Source: Acidobacteriota bacterium (lineage in GTDB: Bacteria > Acidobacteriota > Terriglobia > Terriglobales > Acidobacteriaceae). Taken from it: DNA of 5,981 bases. Below are positions 1-5,981 of the stretch, piece after piece. The notes below the pieces were generated by a model. The model had not been told where the DNA came from. It saw only the letters and a list, made by a program, of their open reading frames with translations, and ran no database searches. The stretch spans positions 1-5,981 of the forward strand of contig JAKART010000166.1 in assembly GCA_021819255.1 (NCBI GenBank), written 5' to 3'. How positions within the stretch are numbered: position 1 is the stretch's first letter; each line of letters opens with the position of its first letter. The position numbers were made by a program, and so were the translations under genes.

Positions 1-1556
1 ACTCCCGCCTTGCCACCGGCGTACGGCGGACTTGGATTCCCCGGGGGAATGAAATCCGAGATCCACCCGTTTTGCATATATTCGGCCAGAAAGCGGCGCG
101 GTCCATTCGGATCCATGGCGTTCTTGCGAAGATATTCGTACACGGCGGCTCGGTCGAACGAAAGTCCACGCTCCCAATCCCCGAGGTACATGAACACCGC
201 ATTGTCACCGTGGAAGGAGGTCTCCATGTAGCCTGACTCGCGAGCCGCATCCAACTCCGAGCGCAGAATGTCTTCTTTCACATCCGGCTCAAGCATGGTG
301 AGCAGGACAATCTGGTTGCGTCCGGTGTCCCAAAGGGGTACCGGTCCATATCGGTTATAGGTTGCGGTCTGGAGCGTTCCGTCTCGGCGGGAAAACTGCT
401 CGCCTTTGTTGGCCAGTAGCTTGGGACTGTAAAACGAGTGGTAAAGGCAGGAGTAAAAGAGCATCTTCTGCTCTTTGGTCCCTCCATCCACCTGGACGAG
501 ATTCAGCTTTTTTGCCCATGCGTCTTGCGCCGCTTGGTGAACCTTATGAAAATCCCATCCTGGCTGCTCTTTCGAGAGACGGTCTCCCGCAATCTGGTAG
601 CTCGGACCGGAGCCGATCTTGACCAGAATTTGTTCGCCCGAAGTAGTCTGGAAGTTGAGATAAACGCCCCCAAAGTTGCCCGACACGGTTCGAGATCCTG
701 GATCGACCTCATTGCCTCCCAACAGCGAATATCCCAGCCGCATCGGCGGATTCTGCTTGAAGGTTCCGAAGCCGGTAAAGGGTTTCGAGAACTCTGCGAC
801 AAAATAACGTTGTCCGCCGCGTTGGCGCCCACGCACTGTGTGATCGTCGACAATTTCTACGTCCCCTCCTCGGCGCCCAAGATCCAACAGAATGTGTGAT
901 CTCTGCGAGGGAGGAAAGGTGAAGCGGAAAAGCCCCGTCCAGGTGGTCACGGTCATTTCTGCAAGGATCTTGTAGTCGTTGAGATAGACGCTGTAATACC
1001 CAGGAGATGACTTTTCGCGTGTCTTATCGTAGACCGAAGCGCTGCGCTCCGGCGGCACGGTCCAGTTTCCTATCATCGGCATCACGATCGGATGACCATT
1101 CACGCCCCCGCTGAAGCCATAGATCATGCGGTTGGGATAGAAGTAGGACGCTCGCACGCCAGCCGGATATTCAAGATCCAGATTCGCGTTGATGGGACCG
1201 AGCTCGGTGGAGCTATGCGGAAGGACCGCGTCCGGCGTAGTAAATCCTGAATAGAGCTGCTCTCCGGGTGGCGGAGCGTTCCCAATCAGAATCTGCCGAT
1301 CCAGCGGTGCGGTGCCGACAAGACCGTTTGCGTAATCCAGCGGCTGAGCGCCCCCTGTTTGTGGCTTCTGCGCATGGGTGCTCCTGGGAGCTGCAAAACA
1401 AAGCGCCAAAGCGAGACCCATACCCCAGATGGAGATCCGCCTGGAGAGCCGGACTACTTCTTTGCTCGCCTCTCGGCGCAGATGCCGCTGATCACGGCCA
1501 TGACGCCCAGGTTGGAGGATGCGGGTTGCATGCGGAGACCATCCACCTGTTCTCAT
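1..1556 (-). CDS. Exported GH92-family alpha-mannosidase, C-terminus cut by window edge
   Basis: An open frame of 518 codons plus two bases, with no stop, runs off the window at position 1. Family members are usually about 700-800 residues, so roughly the last third is missing. GH92 enzymes are mostly calcium-dependent inverting exo-alpha-mannosidases acting on N-glycans and mannans. After an export signal (about 1-62), an N-terminal beta-sandwich region follows from DYANGLVGT (74-82) to about 330. The start of the helical-barrel catalytic domain then shows family landmarks: FYSCLYHSFYSP (367-378), PLWDTGRN (407-414), LTMLEPD (419-425), YMETSFHGDN (443-452) and NGWISDF (496-502). By rough alignment E445 is a candidate for the catalytic acid, but this is tentative. 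The expected catalytic aspartates lie beyond the edge. The ATG at 1556 is chosen because it follows the GH38 stop directly and has GGGAG 8 nt upstream. The N-terminal motifs are divergent from typical Bacteroides members, so substrate linkage is uncertain. Confidence 0.88.
   Translation of the reverse strand, partial: MRTGGWSPHATRILQPGRHGRDQRHLRREASKEVVRLSRRISIWGMGLALALCFAAPRSTHAQKPQTGGAQPLDYANGLVGTAPLDRQILIGNAPPPGEQLYSGFTTPDAVLPHSSTELGPINANLDLEYPAGVRASYFYPNRMIYGFSGGVNGHPIVMPMIGNWTVPPERSASVYDKTREKSSPGYYSVYLNDYKILAEMTVTTWTGLFRFTFPPSQRSHILLDLGRRGGDVEIVDDHTVRGRQRGGQRYFVAEFSKPFTGFGTFKQNPPMRLGYSLLGGNEVDPGSRTVSGNFGGVYLNFQTTSGEQILVKIGSGPSYQIAGDRLSKEQPGWDFHKVHQAAQDAWAKKLNLVQVDGGTKEQKMLFYSCLYHSFYSPKLLANKGEQFSRRDGTLQTATYNRYGPVPLWDTGRNQIVLLTMLEPDVKEDILRSELDAARESGYMETSFHGDNAVFMYLGDWERGLSFDRAAVYEYLRKNAMDPNGPRRFLAEYMQNGWISDFIPPGNPSPPYAGGKAG
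1371..1556 (-). other. N-terminal export signal of GH92 with unusually long leader
   Basis: A hydrophobic core at residues 46-56 (MGLALALCFAA) is followed by a probable cleavage site after T-H-A (residue 62). About 45 residues precede it, rich in Arg and His and ending in LSRRISIWG. The only other in-frame ATG (M46, at 1421) would remove all positive charge before the core and has only a GGGG run 1 nt upstream, a poor spacing, so the longer start is preferred. Both the length and a Tat-like SRRIS motif are noteworthy. Confidence 0.6.
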
Positions 1557-4500
1557 CTACTTTTCTCCCGGCACAAGCGTAAGGGCAAATACCACCACAT
1601 TCCTGTTTTGGGGAAGAGTGAAGCTCTTGACCTGTTTGGTGGGGTCAAGAGGAAAGGTATAAGCGTAGAGATGGAAGGTATTTGGGTCTACTGACCCGTC
1701 GCCCTCTAGCCGATACGGAACCTGGACCGCATCCGACTCTCCTCGCAGATGTCTAGGCCCCGCCCAGTCGCTGACAGTTTGAGTAAATGGCGTTGAGGTT
1801 CCGTCGGTGTAGTTGACCGTAAACAGTTGCCGACGCTGATCTCCCTCGACGCCAGTACCCAGCAGCCGCAGACTCGCGTAACTTCCCGGAGGAAGCTTGA
1901 CCGTCCGGCTGCTGACGGCATCGGGCCTGCCCGGTGGGCCGAGCTTGAAGCGAACCTCGTCGCCAACCTGCTCTGCGCCCAGCGTCTCCTCAGATAGAGA
2001 GGATCCATCACGATCCATGCTCTCCGACGACGTGAATTCTGCGCCTTTCTGGTCGATCGCCCGCACGTTGTAAGCCGACGAAAGATCGACTGATACCGTG
2101 CCCTTCAGCACAGGTGTCACATTCAGGGTGATGGTTGTGCTATGCGTAACGTTTCCCGAAGCACCCGAGATTGCCACGGTGCTGCTGGAGGGAGAAGCAT
2201 GGCTGGATGCAGCGGCGGTCAGTGTGCTTCGGCCGTTCGCCGATGAAGGCTCAAAGGTAAGACGCACATCCTCTGGAGCTCCTGATGCGCTCAGTTGAAC
2301 CTTCTGCTGGAATCCTCCCATCGGCAGCAATAGGATGTGAACGGCTCGGCTCATTCCCTGCGGTACGGAGAGATCGGCGGGGGCCGAGACGGAGAAGTCC
2401 GGCTGTCCCGCATGGGGCGAGGGCAGCACGTCATAGAGCGGCTGCACGGGATGCGTATCAGGGTTCTCTTCCGCGACCGAGATCGCCAGGATCCGGATAT
2501 GAGGATTGGTTGGCAGACTGAGGGTCTTCGCACCCTCAGGAAGATCCATTCGATAGCCGAAGAGATACGAGTAACCGTAGGCGACATTCTTGCCTGCGGC
2601 GTCGTGATAGTGATCCGAATACCATGCCAGTTCCGCACGTTTGATGAAGCCGGGCTTGAGACCGATCATCTCACCATAACTGTTACCACCGCTCGCTGAA
2701 GACCACTCGCGATCATCCCACTGTCCGATGAAGCCTCCCCAGTCCTCAATATCCAGCTCCTTCTTGTTCTTGCCGGCCTCAAAGACGGCTTTCTGATCGC
2801 CGTCCTCTGCCGCAGCCAGGATATAGACGCGATTGAACTTGCCCTGCGGCAATGCGATCCTCTGCCCTTTGGTCACGATCGCGTTCGAAGCGCCTGTCAC
2901 TGCCGGCCCCAACTTGAAGGCAACGCCGTTGAAAAGAATCTGCGCCGGCAGCATCTCTGCGGGAAGAGCATCTCCTTTCTCATCGAAACCAGTCTTGTCG
3001 ACAGTGCCGGCGCTGGTAGCAGTCGCCAAGTCATAATGCAGCGAAACCGGCGTAGACCGTACGCTGGGGACATTGGACATGGGTGGCGTGAGGCGGACCG
3101 CGAACGTGCGTGGCTGATACGCTCCGAAGGATGTCACCAGGTCACCGGCTTCCAACTTCACGGCGCCCACCGGCTGTTCCTGTCCATTCACCTCGCGTGC
3201 GCTGGTGATTGGAGATGCAAACGCGATGTGAACATCCGGCTGCGGCTTTCCGTCCAGTTCCACCAGACGCAGAATGTATTCGTCACTCGCCTCGGCTCTC
3301 TTCAGCGCCATGATTCCGATGCGCGGACTGTTTATCTGAACCAGCGAGAAGCTGCTCCCCAGCTCTCCCTTGTGCTTGGTGGCCTCAAAACCAATCAGGG
3401 GATCGTTCAGCCGCTCCGCCTGCCAGTCCGTCTGCGCCTTGCGCCATCCGTCCACATGCCCGGAGATGCCGTAGGTAAACTCATGGTGCCCGATATCCTG
3501 TGTTCCCTGGTCCGGGTAGCCTCCCCTGGTTCCCGGCGTACGGATCAAAGTGAGACGGAGGGTATGGTCATTTGGCTTATCCGATCCATTCTTGCAACTG
3601 GTCAGGATCGTCGTGCCAAACTTGCCGCTCATGTCCGTCAGGTCAATCCATTGGTGGGTTGCAACCTCAAAGGTCCGCGGTTGCGCCGTTGGCCGTTCAA
3701 TGGTGCCGACCCCCAGATTGTAGGTGGCCATCTGGTTGGACGCCGTCAGCGGAAACACCGCCTTCAGATTGCGTTCACGGCTGTTCCAGTCAATCACATT
3801 TCCGAACTCGACCCGCTTGCCGGCGTCGCCGGCAGAGAGCTTGATGGTTTGGATGAATCGCGAGCCATCTGTTTCACGAGTCACCTGGATGGCTACCTGC
3901 ACCGGCCCTGACTCCACGACGCGAATCTGGGCTGGTCCGGAGACGTAAGCGCGTGGTGGCGCCTGCTCCTGATCCCAATCCATGTTCCATGCCGGCCATT
4001 GAGAGGGGTTGTCATAGGAGAGCGCAAGCCGCGCGGGTGCAGCGAGCAACTCCCGGTTTGCCTGCTTGTCGAAGATGCTCGAAACGTTGCCGTCGGCGTT
4101 AATCTGAACGCGATAATAGGCATTCTCCAGCTCTTGGCCGCTCACATGCAGCGTTGACGCTCCCGCATCGGCAGCGGTTCCTTTCAGCACGTGATAAACC
4201 GCGTAGCCCACTGAGGGCACGCGCGCCTCAAAAAGGACCTTCCCGTCGGAGATCTGGGCGGGCCGCACGCTGCCATCCGGACCGACAACATGCGCCTCCG
4301 TCGGCAGGCCATTCGGGAATGTCAGGGCGGCCTCCACGATGTCGTCCCGCCCGATGTTCAGCGGGTTGAACACCACCACCGGTACGCCCTCGCCAGCTGT
4401 ATCCATGGCTGCTGACACGCCTTCGACGCCGCTCTTGAGCACGTCCGCGAACTGATTGAGCGCGATCACGTCATCATTCCAGGCGAACTCATAGGCCTTC

Positions 4501-5942
4501 GGAGTGGCCGTACCCGCGGCCAGGTCGTGGAAGTGAGCCGCCATGGCCAGCGTCCAGGCGCGGTTCAGCCGCTCCATGGGATAGGCACGCGCTCCCAGCC
4601 ACGACGCAGCCACAGAGGACTTCTCGGCAGCGTCAGCCAGCAACTCTTCCTTGCGGATCCAGCGTTTTTGATAGGCTTGCGAGGTCAGCGAGCCGGCGGA
4701 ATGATTGGTGAGCTCCAGCTCGCCGGTATATCGCGGCAACAGGTTCTCCTCCGCAGGCGTGATATCGCGGAACATCTGATCCGCGGTGGCGGAGATGACA
4801 TGCACCGGCCCTTCACCCACTTGCACCTGCGGCCAGTCGGCGTGCGACTCGCCACGATAGTTCATCCCGTTCTGCGGCGGAAGAGAAACCGTGCCTTTTG
4901 TAACGATCGCCTCAAGCCGCTTCACCGAGGCGTCATAGGGCGCACCCCCCACGTCACCGGTTCCGTAGTAGTGATAGTCCGTGAAGACTCCCGTCACTTT
5001 ACCGTTATTCAGCACCCGCGCGGCCCAGTCGCCTTGAAAGCGCCGTTCCGCATTCTGCTGTTCGCCTAACTCGATACCCTGCTGCTCCGAGCGCAAAGCG
5101 AAGAACTGTTGCAGGCCGCTTGAGCTGAGCTGGCTTCCCCGCCGCCTAGCCTGGACTTGTTCCTGCAATGCCGCTATCTTCTTTTCGACGTCGCTCAGGG
5201 CAGGATTCGGCGGCAGAGGCGGCAAAGGCGTGCTTAGATCCGTGGTGATGCTTCCGCTGTAGGTTCCGGGGTTCAGCGCCGCCATCACGCTTTCTCCGTC
5301 CGGCCCCACCCACACACCCACGTTGAACGGCGTACCCTCCGGCGTTCTCTCCAGCGAGTCCGGCCCTCCTGCGTTCGCCGACGAGCCCCAGGTCAACTTC
5401 TGTGTGGAGAATCCCTTGACCCCGGCGTGCGCAAGGATGGTCGGAAGCGAAGCGGGGAATCCGAAACAATCCGGCAACATGAACTCTTCGCTCGACTTGC
5501 CAAACTCTCGCTGGAACCACTCATTGCCATAGAGGATCTGGCGCAGCAGCGCCTCTGCGCTGGGCGCATTCACGTCACCCTCTTCCATGGACGAGCCGGC
5601 CGGAAACCAACGCCCGGCCGCTACATCCTTCCTGACTTCGGCAAACTCGTCAGGGTAGTACTCCTTCATCAGGCGATATCGATTGGCCCCACTGAAGTTG
5701 AAGATATAGTGGGGATATTTGGCAAAGAGCTTGAAGTTGTACTCCATCGTGTTGCGCAAATACTGATTGATTACCTGCGGATACTCCCATCGCCACTCGG
5801 TATCCAGATGCGCGTAGCCAACAACGTAGAGCGTAGGGACTTTCTCCAGATTGGGCTTCTGAGCCGATTGAGCAACGCCAACCATGGAAAAGAGGAGACA
5901 AGTCAACAGCCCGAAAAGGGAACGCCTACGAGAAATCTGCAT
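1557..5942 (-). CDS. Exported GH38-family alpha-mannosidase with extended C-terminal tail
   Basis: Predicted zinc-dependent retaining alpha-mannosidase that removes alpha-linked mannose from glycans, acting outside the cytoplasm. Residue numbers count from the ATG at 5942. A signal peptide spans about 1-27. The GH38 catalytic domain covers about 36-400: an AHLDTEW motif supplies the zinc ligands H45 and D47, PDCFGFP contains the nucleophile D158, and YGTGDVGGAP (around 325-335) matches a conserved active-site loop. The middle helical domain carries HFHDLAAGT, whose H472 is the fourth zinc ligand. The GH38 C-terminal beta domains run about 522-948, with VVVFNPL and LENAYYRV typical of the family. 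All four zinc-site residues are present, so the enzyme should be active. At 1461 residues it is well above the roughly 800-1100 usual for GH38. The excess is an insertion near 239-304 and a three-domain tail after about 960. The ATG at 5942 is chosen because GGAG lies 5 nt upstream and the signal peptide begins there; a GTG at 5978 would add 12 residues without a visible binding site. The exact substrate linkage cannot be read from the sequence. Confidence 0.95.
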   Translation of the reverse strand: MQISRRRSLFGLLTCLLFSMVGVAQSAQKPNLEKVPTLYVVGYAHLDTEWRWEYPQVINQYLRNTMEYNFKLFAKYPHYIFNFSGANRYRLMKEYYPDEFAEVRKDVAAGRWFPAGSSMEEGDVNAPSAEALLRQILYGNEWFQREFGKSSEEFMLPDCFGFPASLPTILAHAGVKGFSTQKLTWGSSANAGGPDSLERTPEGTPFNVGVWVGPDGESVMAALNPGTYSGSITTDLSTPLPPLPPNPALSDVEKKIAALQEQVQARRRGSQLSSSGLQQFFALRSEQQGIELGEQQNAERRFQGDWAARVLNNGKVTGVFTDYHYYGTGDVGGAPYDASVKRLEAIVTKGTVSLPPQNGMNYRGESHADWPQVQVGEGPVHVISATADQMFRDITPAEENLLPRYTGELELTNHSAGSLTSQAYQKRWIRKEELLADAAEKSSVAASWLGARAYPMERLNRAWTLAMAAHFHDLAAGTATPKAYEFAWNDDVIALNQFADVLKSGVEGVSAAMDTAGEGVPVVVFNPLNIGRDDIVEAALTFPNGLPTEAHVVGPDGSVRPAQISDGKVLFEARVPSVGYAVYHVLKGTAADAGASTLHVSGQELENAYYRVQINADGNVSSIFDKQANRELLAAPARLALSYDNPSQWPAWNMDWDQEQAPPRAYVSGPAQIRVVESGPVQVAIQVTRETDGSRFIQTIKLSAGDAGKRVEFGNVIDWNSRERNLKAVFPLTASNQMATYNLGVGTIERPTAQPRTFEVATHQWIDLTDMSGKFGTTILTSCKNGSDKPNDHTLRLTLIRTPGTRGGYPDQGTQDIGHHEFTYGISGHVDGWRKAQTDWQAERLNDPLIGFEATKHKGELGSSFSLVQINSPRIGIMALKRAEASDEYILRLVELDGKPQPDVHIAFASPITSAREVNGQEQPVGAVKLEAGDLVTSFGAYQPRTFAVRLTPPMSNVPSVRSTPVSLHYDLATATSAGTVDKTGFDEKGDALPAEMLPAQILFNGVAFKLGPAVTGASNAIVTKGQRIALPQGKFNRVYILAAAEDGDQKAVFEAGKNKKELDIEDWGGFIGQWDDREWSSASGGNSYGEMIGLKPGFIKRAELAWYSDHYHDAAGKNVAYGYSYLFGYRMDLPEGAKTLSLPTNPHIRILAISVAEENPDTHPVQPLYDVLPSPHAGQPDFSVSAPADLSVPQGMSRAVHILLLPMGGFQQKVQLSASGAPEDVRLTFEPSSANGRSTLTAAASSHASPSSSTVAISGASGNVTHSTTITLNVTPVLKGTVSVDLSSAYNVRAIDQKGAEFTSSESMDRDGSSLSEETLGAEQVGDEVRFKLGPPGRPDAVSSRTVKLPPGSYASLRLLGTGVEGDQRRQLFTVNYTDGTSTPFTQTVSDWAGPRHLRGESDAVQVPYRLEGDGSVDPNTFHLYAYTFPLDPTKQVKSFTLPQNRNVVVFALTLVPGEK
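1565..1569 (-). promoter_or_regulatory. Ribosome binding site of the GH92 gene, inside the end of GH38
   Basis: GGGAG on the minus strand lies 8 nt upstream of the ATG at 1556 and falls in the final Pro-Gly-Glu-Lys codons of GH38. A ribosome ending GH38 covers this site, which fits coupled translation of the two genes. Confidence 0.8.
1566..2108 (-). other. C-terminal domain copy B of GH38 tail
   Basis: Residues about 1279-1459 repeat the motif order of copy A: VSVDLSSAYN, FKLGPP, VKLPPGSYASLRLL, EGDQRRQLF, SDWAGP, and a closing LPQNRNVVVFALTLVPG. Copy B is more diverged than a recent duplication would be. It probably shares the beta-sandwich fold and any glycan-binding role of copy A. Confidence 0.6.
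2115..2405 (-). other. Ig-like domain in the GH38 tail
   Basis: Residues about 1180-1276 begin DFSVSAPADLSVPQG, continue through GGFQQKVQLSASGAPEDV and FEPSSANGRSTLTA, and end with GNVTHSTTITLNVTP. This Ser/Thr-rich pattern matches a widespread bacterial Ig-like or NEW3-type module, common in exported proteins of Acidobacteriota. It probably acts as a spacer between copies A and B. Confidence 0.7.
2469..3062 (-). other. C-terminal domain copy A of GH38 tail (beta-rich, NPCBM-like)
   Basis: Residues about 961-1158 lie beyond the normal GH38 end. Landmarks are FKLGPA, ALPQGKFNRVYIL, DGDQKAVF and DWGGF, ending in LPTNPHIRILAISV. The same order of motifs recurs in copy B near the C-terminus. The alternating hydrophobic pattern suggests a beta-sandwich, possibly carbohydrate-binding and NPCBM-like. 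The function is inferred and no binding residues can be named. Confidence 0.6.
5031..5228 (-). other. Charged, Gln-rich insertion in the GH38 catalytic domain
   Basis: Residues about 239-304 lie between the nucleophile motif (D158) and the conserved YGTGDVGG loop. The segment starts with a proline-rich linker (LPPLPPNPA), followed by a heptad-like helical stretch (VEKKIAALQEQVQARRR) and a Gln/Glu-rich stretch. It does not look like the alpha/beta catalytic fold around it. It may be a surface-exposed helical hairpin or short coiled coil. The boundaries are approximate. Confidence 0.55.
5862..5942 (-). other. Signal peptide of the GH38 enzyme
   Basis: Residues 1-27 show a basic start (ISRRRS), a hydrophobic core (LFGLLTCLLFSMVGVA) and a likely signal peptidase I site after A-Q-S-A. 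The L-L-T-C stretch is not a good lipobox because Thr sits just before Cys, so a lipoprotein is not favoured. The SRRRSL motif resembles a twin-arginine (Tat) signal but lacks the preferred Phe, so either Sec or Tat export is possible. Confidence 0.85.
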
Positions 5943-5945
5943 CGG

Positions 5946-5951
5946 TTCTCC
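5946..5951 (-). promoter_or_regulatory. Ribosome binding site of the GH38 gene
   Basis: On the minus strand GGAGAA precedes the ATG at 5942, leaving 5 nt (AACCG) between GGAG and the start codon. This decides for the ATG over the in-frame GTG at 5978. Confidence 0.8.
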
Positions 5952-5961
5952 ATTTGTTCGT

Positions 5962-5981
5962 GAAGCACTTTGGAGCACTTT
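5962..5981 (-). repeat. Tandem 10-bp direct repeat upstream of GH38
   Basis: On the minus strand AAAGTGCTCC is followed directly by AAAGTGCTTC, two 10-bp units with one mismatch, ending 19 bp before the GH38 start codon. It touches the window edge, so further units may exist. It could be chance, an operator half-site pair, or part of an upstream gene. No promoter boxes can be judged in the 39 bases available. Confidence 0.4.

Noticed and set aside
438..899. 153-codon plus-strand ORF
   Set aside because: Antisense to the uninterrupted GH92 frame, which carries recognisable family motifs at these positions.
1213..1401. 62-codon minus-strand ORF beginning near the GH92 signal-peptide cleavage region
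   Set aside because: Out of frame with the continuous GH92 reading frame and overlaps its conserved N-terminal part; no motif supports it.
1540..1600. Possible terminator between GH38 and GH92
   Set aside because: There is no intergenic space, and no hairpin followed by a T-run was seen at the junction.
3036..3911. 291-codon plus-strand ORF opposite the GH38 gene
   Set aside because: It lies wholly antisense to GH38 C-terminal domain coding sequence with clear family motifs. Its translation is Arg/His/Leu-rich with no recognisable domain, as expected for a shadow in GC-rich DNA.
4527..5069. 180-codon plus-strand ORF
   Set aside because: Antisense to the conserved GH38 middle and catalytic region; the composition is Arg/His-rich and no motif is recognisable.
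5427..5963. 178-codon plus-strand ORF running past the GH38 start
   Set aside because: Mirrors the GH38 nucleophile, zinc and signal-peptide coding region; no domain features of its own.
5943..5978. GTG at 5978 as start of the GH38 gene
   Set aside because: It would add 12 residues ahead of the signal peptide, no binding site can be seen for it, and the ATG at 5942 has GGAG at ideal spacing.

Overview
The window is filled almost completely by two adjacent genes on the minus strand, read from high to low coordinates. Both encode predicted exported alpha-mannosidases from unrelated glycoside hydrolase families. First comes a complete, very large GH38-type enzyme (1461 residues, 5942 down to 1557). 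Directly after it is a GH92-type enzyme that starts at 1556 and runs off the low-coordinate edge (518 codons present, C-terminal part missing). The GH92 frame has no stop inside the window. It is easy to miss because several shorter out-of-frame ORFs overlie the same bases.

Layout: 5943-5981 is a short upstream stretch holding a good ribosome binding site and a tandem 10-bp repeat, with no promoter visible. 1557-5942 is the GH38 gene: signal peptide, zinc-dependent catalytic domain with an unusual charged, Gln-rich insertion, the usual GH38 middle and C-terminal beta domains, then an extra C-terminal tail of two related beta-rich domains flanking an Ig-like domain. 1-1556 is the GH92 gene. 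Its ATG touches the GH38 stop codon (TAGATG), and its ribosome binding site lies in the last codons of GH38. The two are therefore almost certainly co-transcribed and probably translationally coupled.

Organism (inference): the moderately high GC content, the pairing of large exported glycosidases, and the Ig-like tail starting with a D-F-S-V-S motif suggest a soil-type Acidobacteriota bacterium (Terriglobia-like). No marker gene is present to prove this. Working together, the enzymes would trim terminal alpha-mannose from N-glycans, yeast or fungal mannan, or other mannosylated polymers outside the cytoplasm. GH38 is zinc-dependent and retaining; GH92 is typically calcium-dependent and inverting.

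No RNA genes, mobile elements, CRISPR arrays or terminators were recognised. No wholly new system is evident. The points most worth a second look are the coupled GH38/GH92 pair, the duplicated C-terminal domain, the insertion in the GH38 catalytic domain, and the matching twin-arginine-like export signals.
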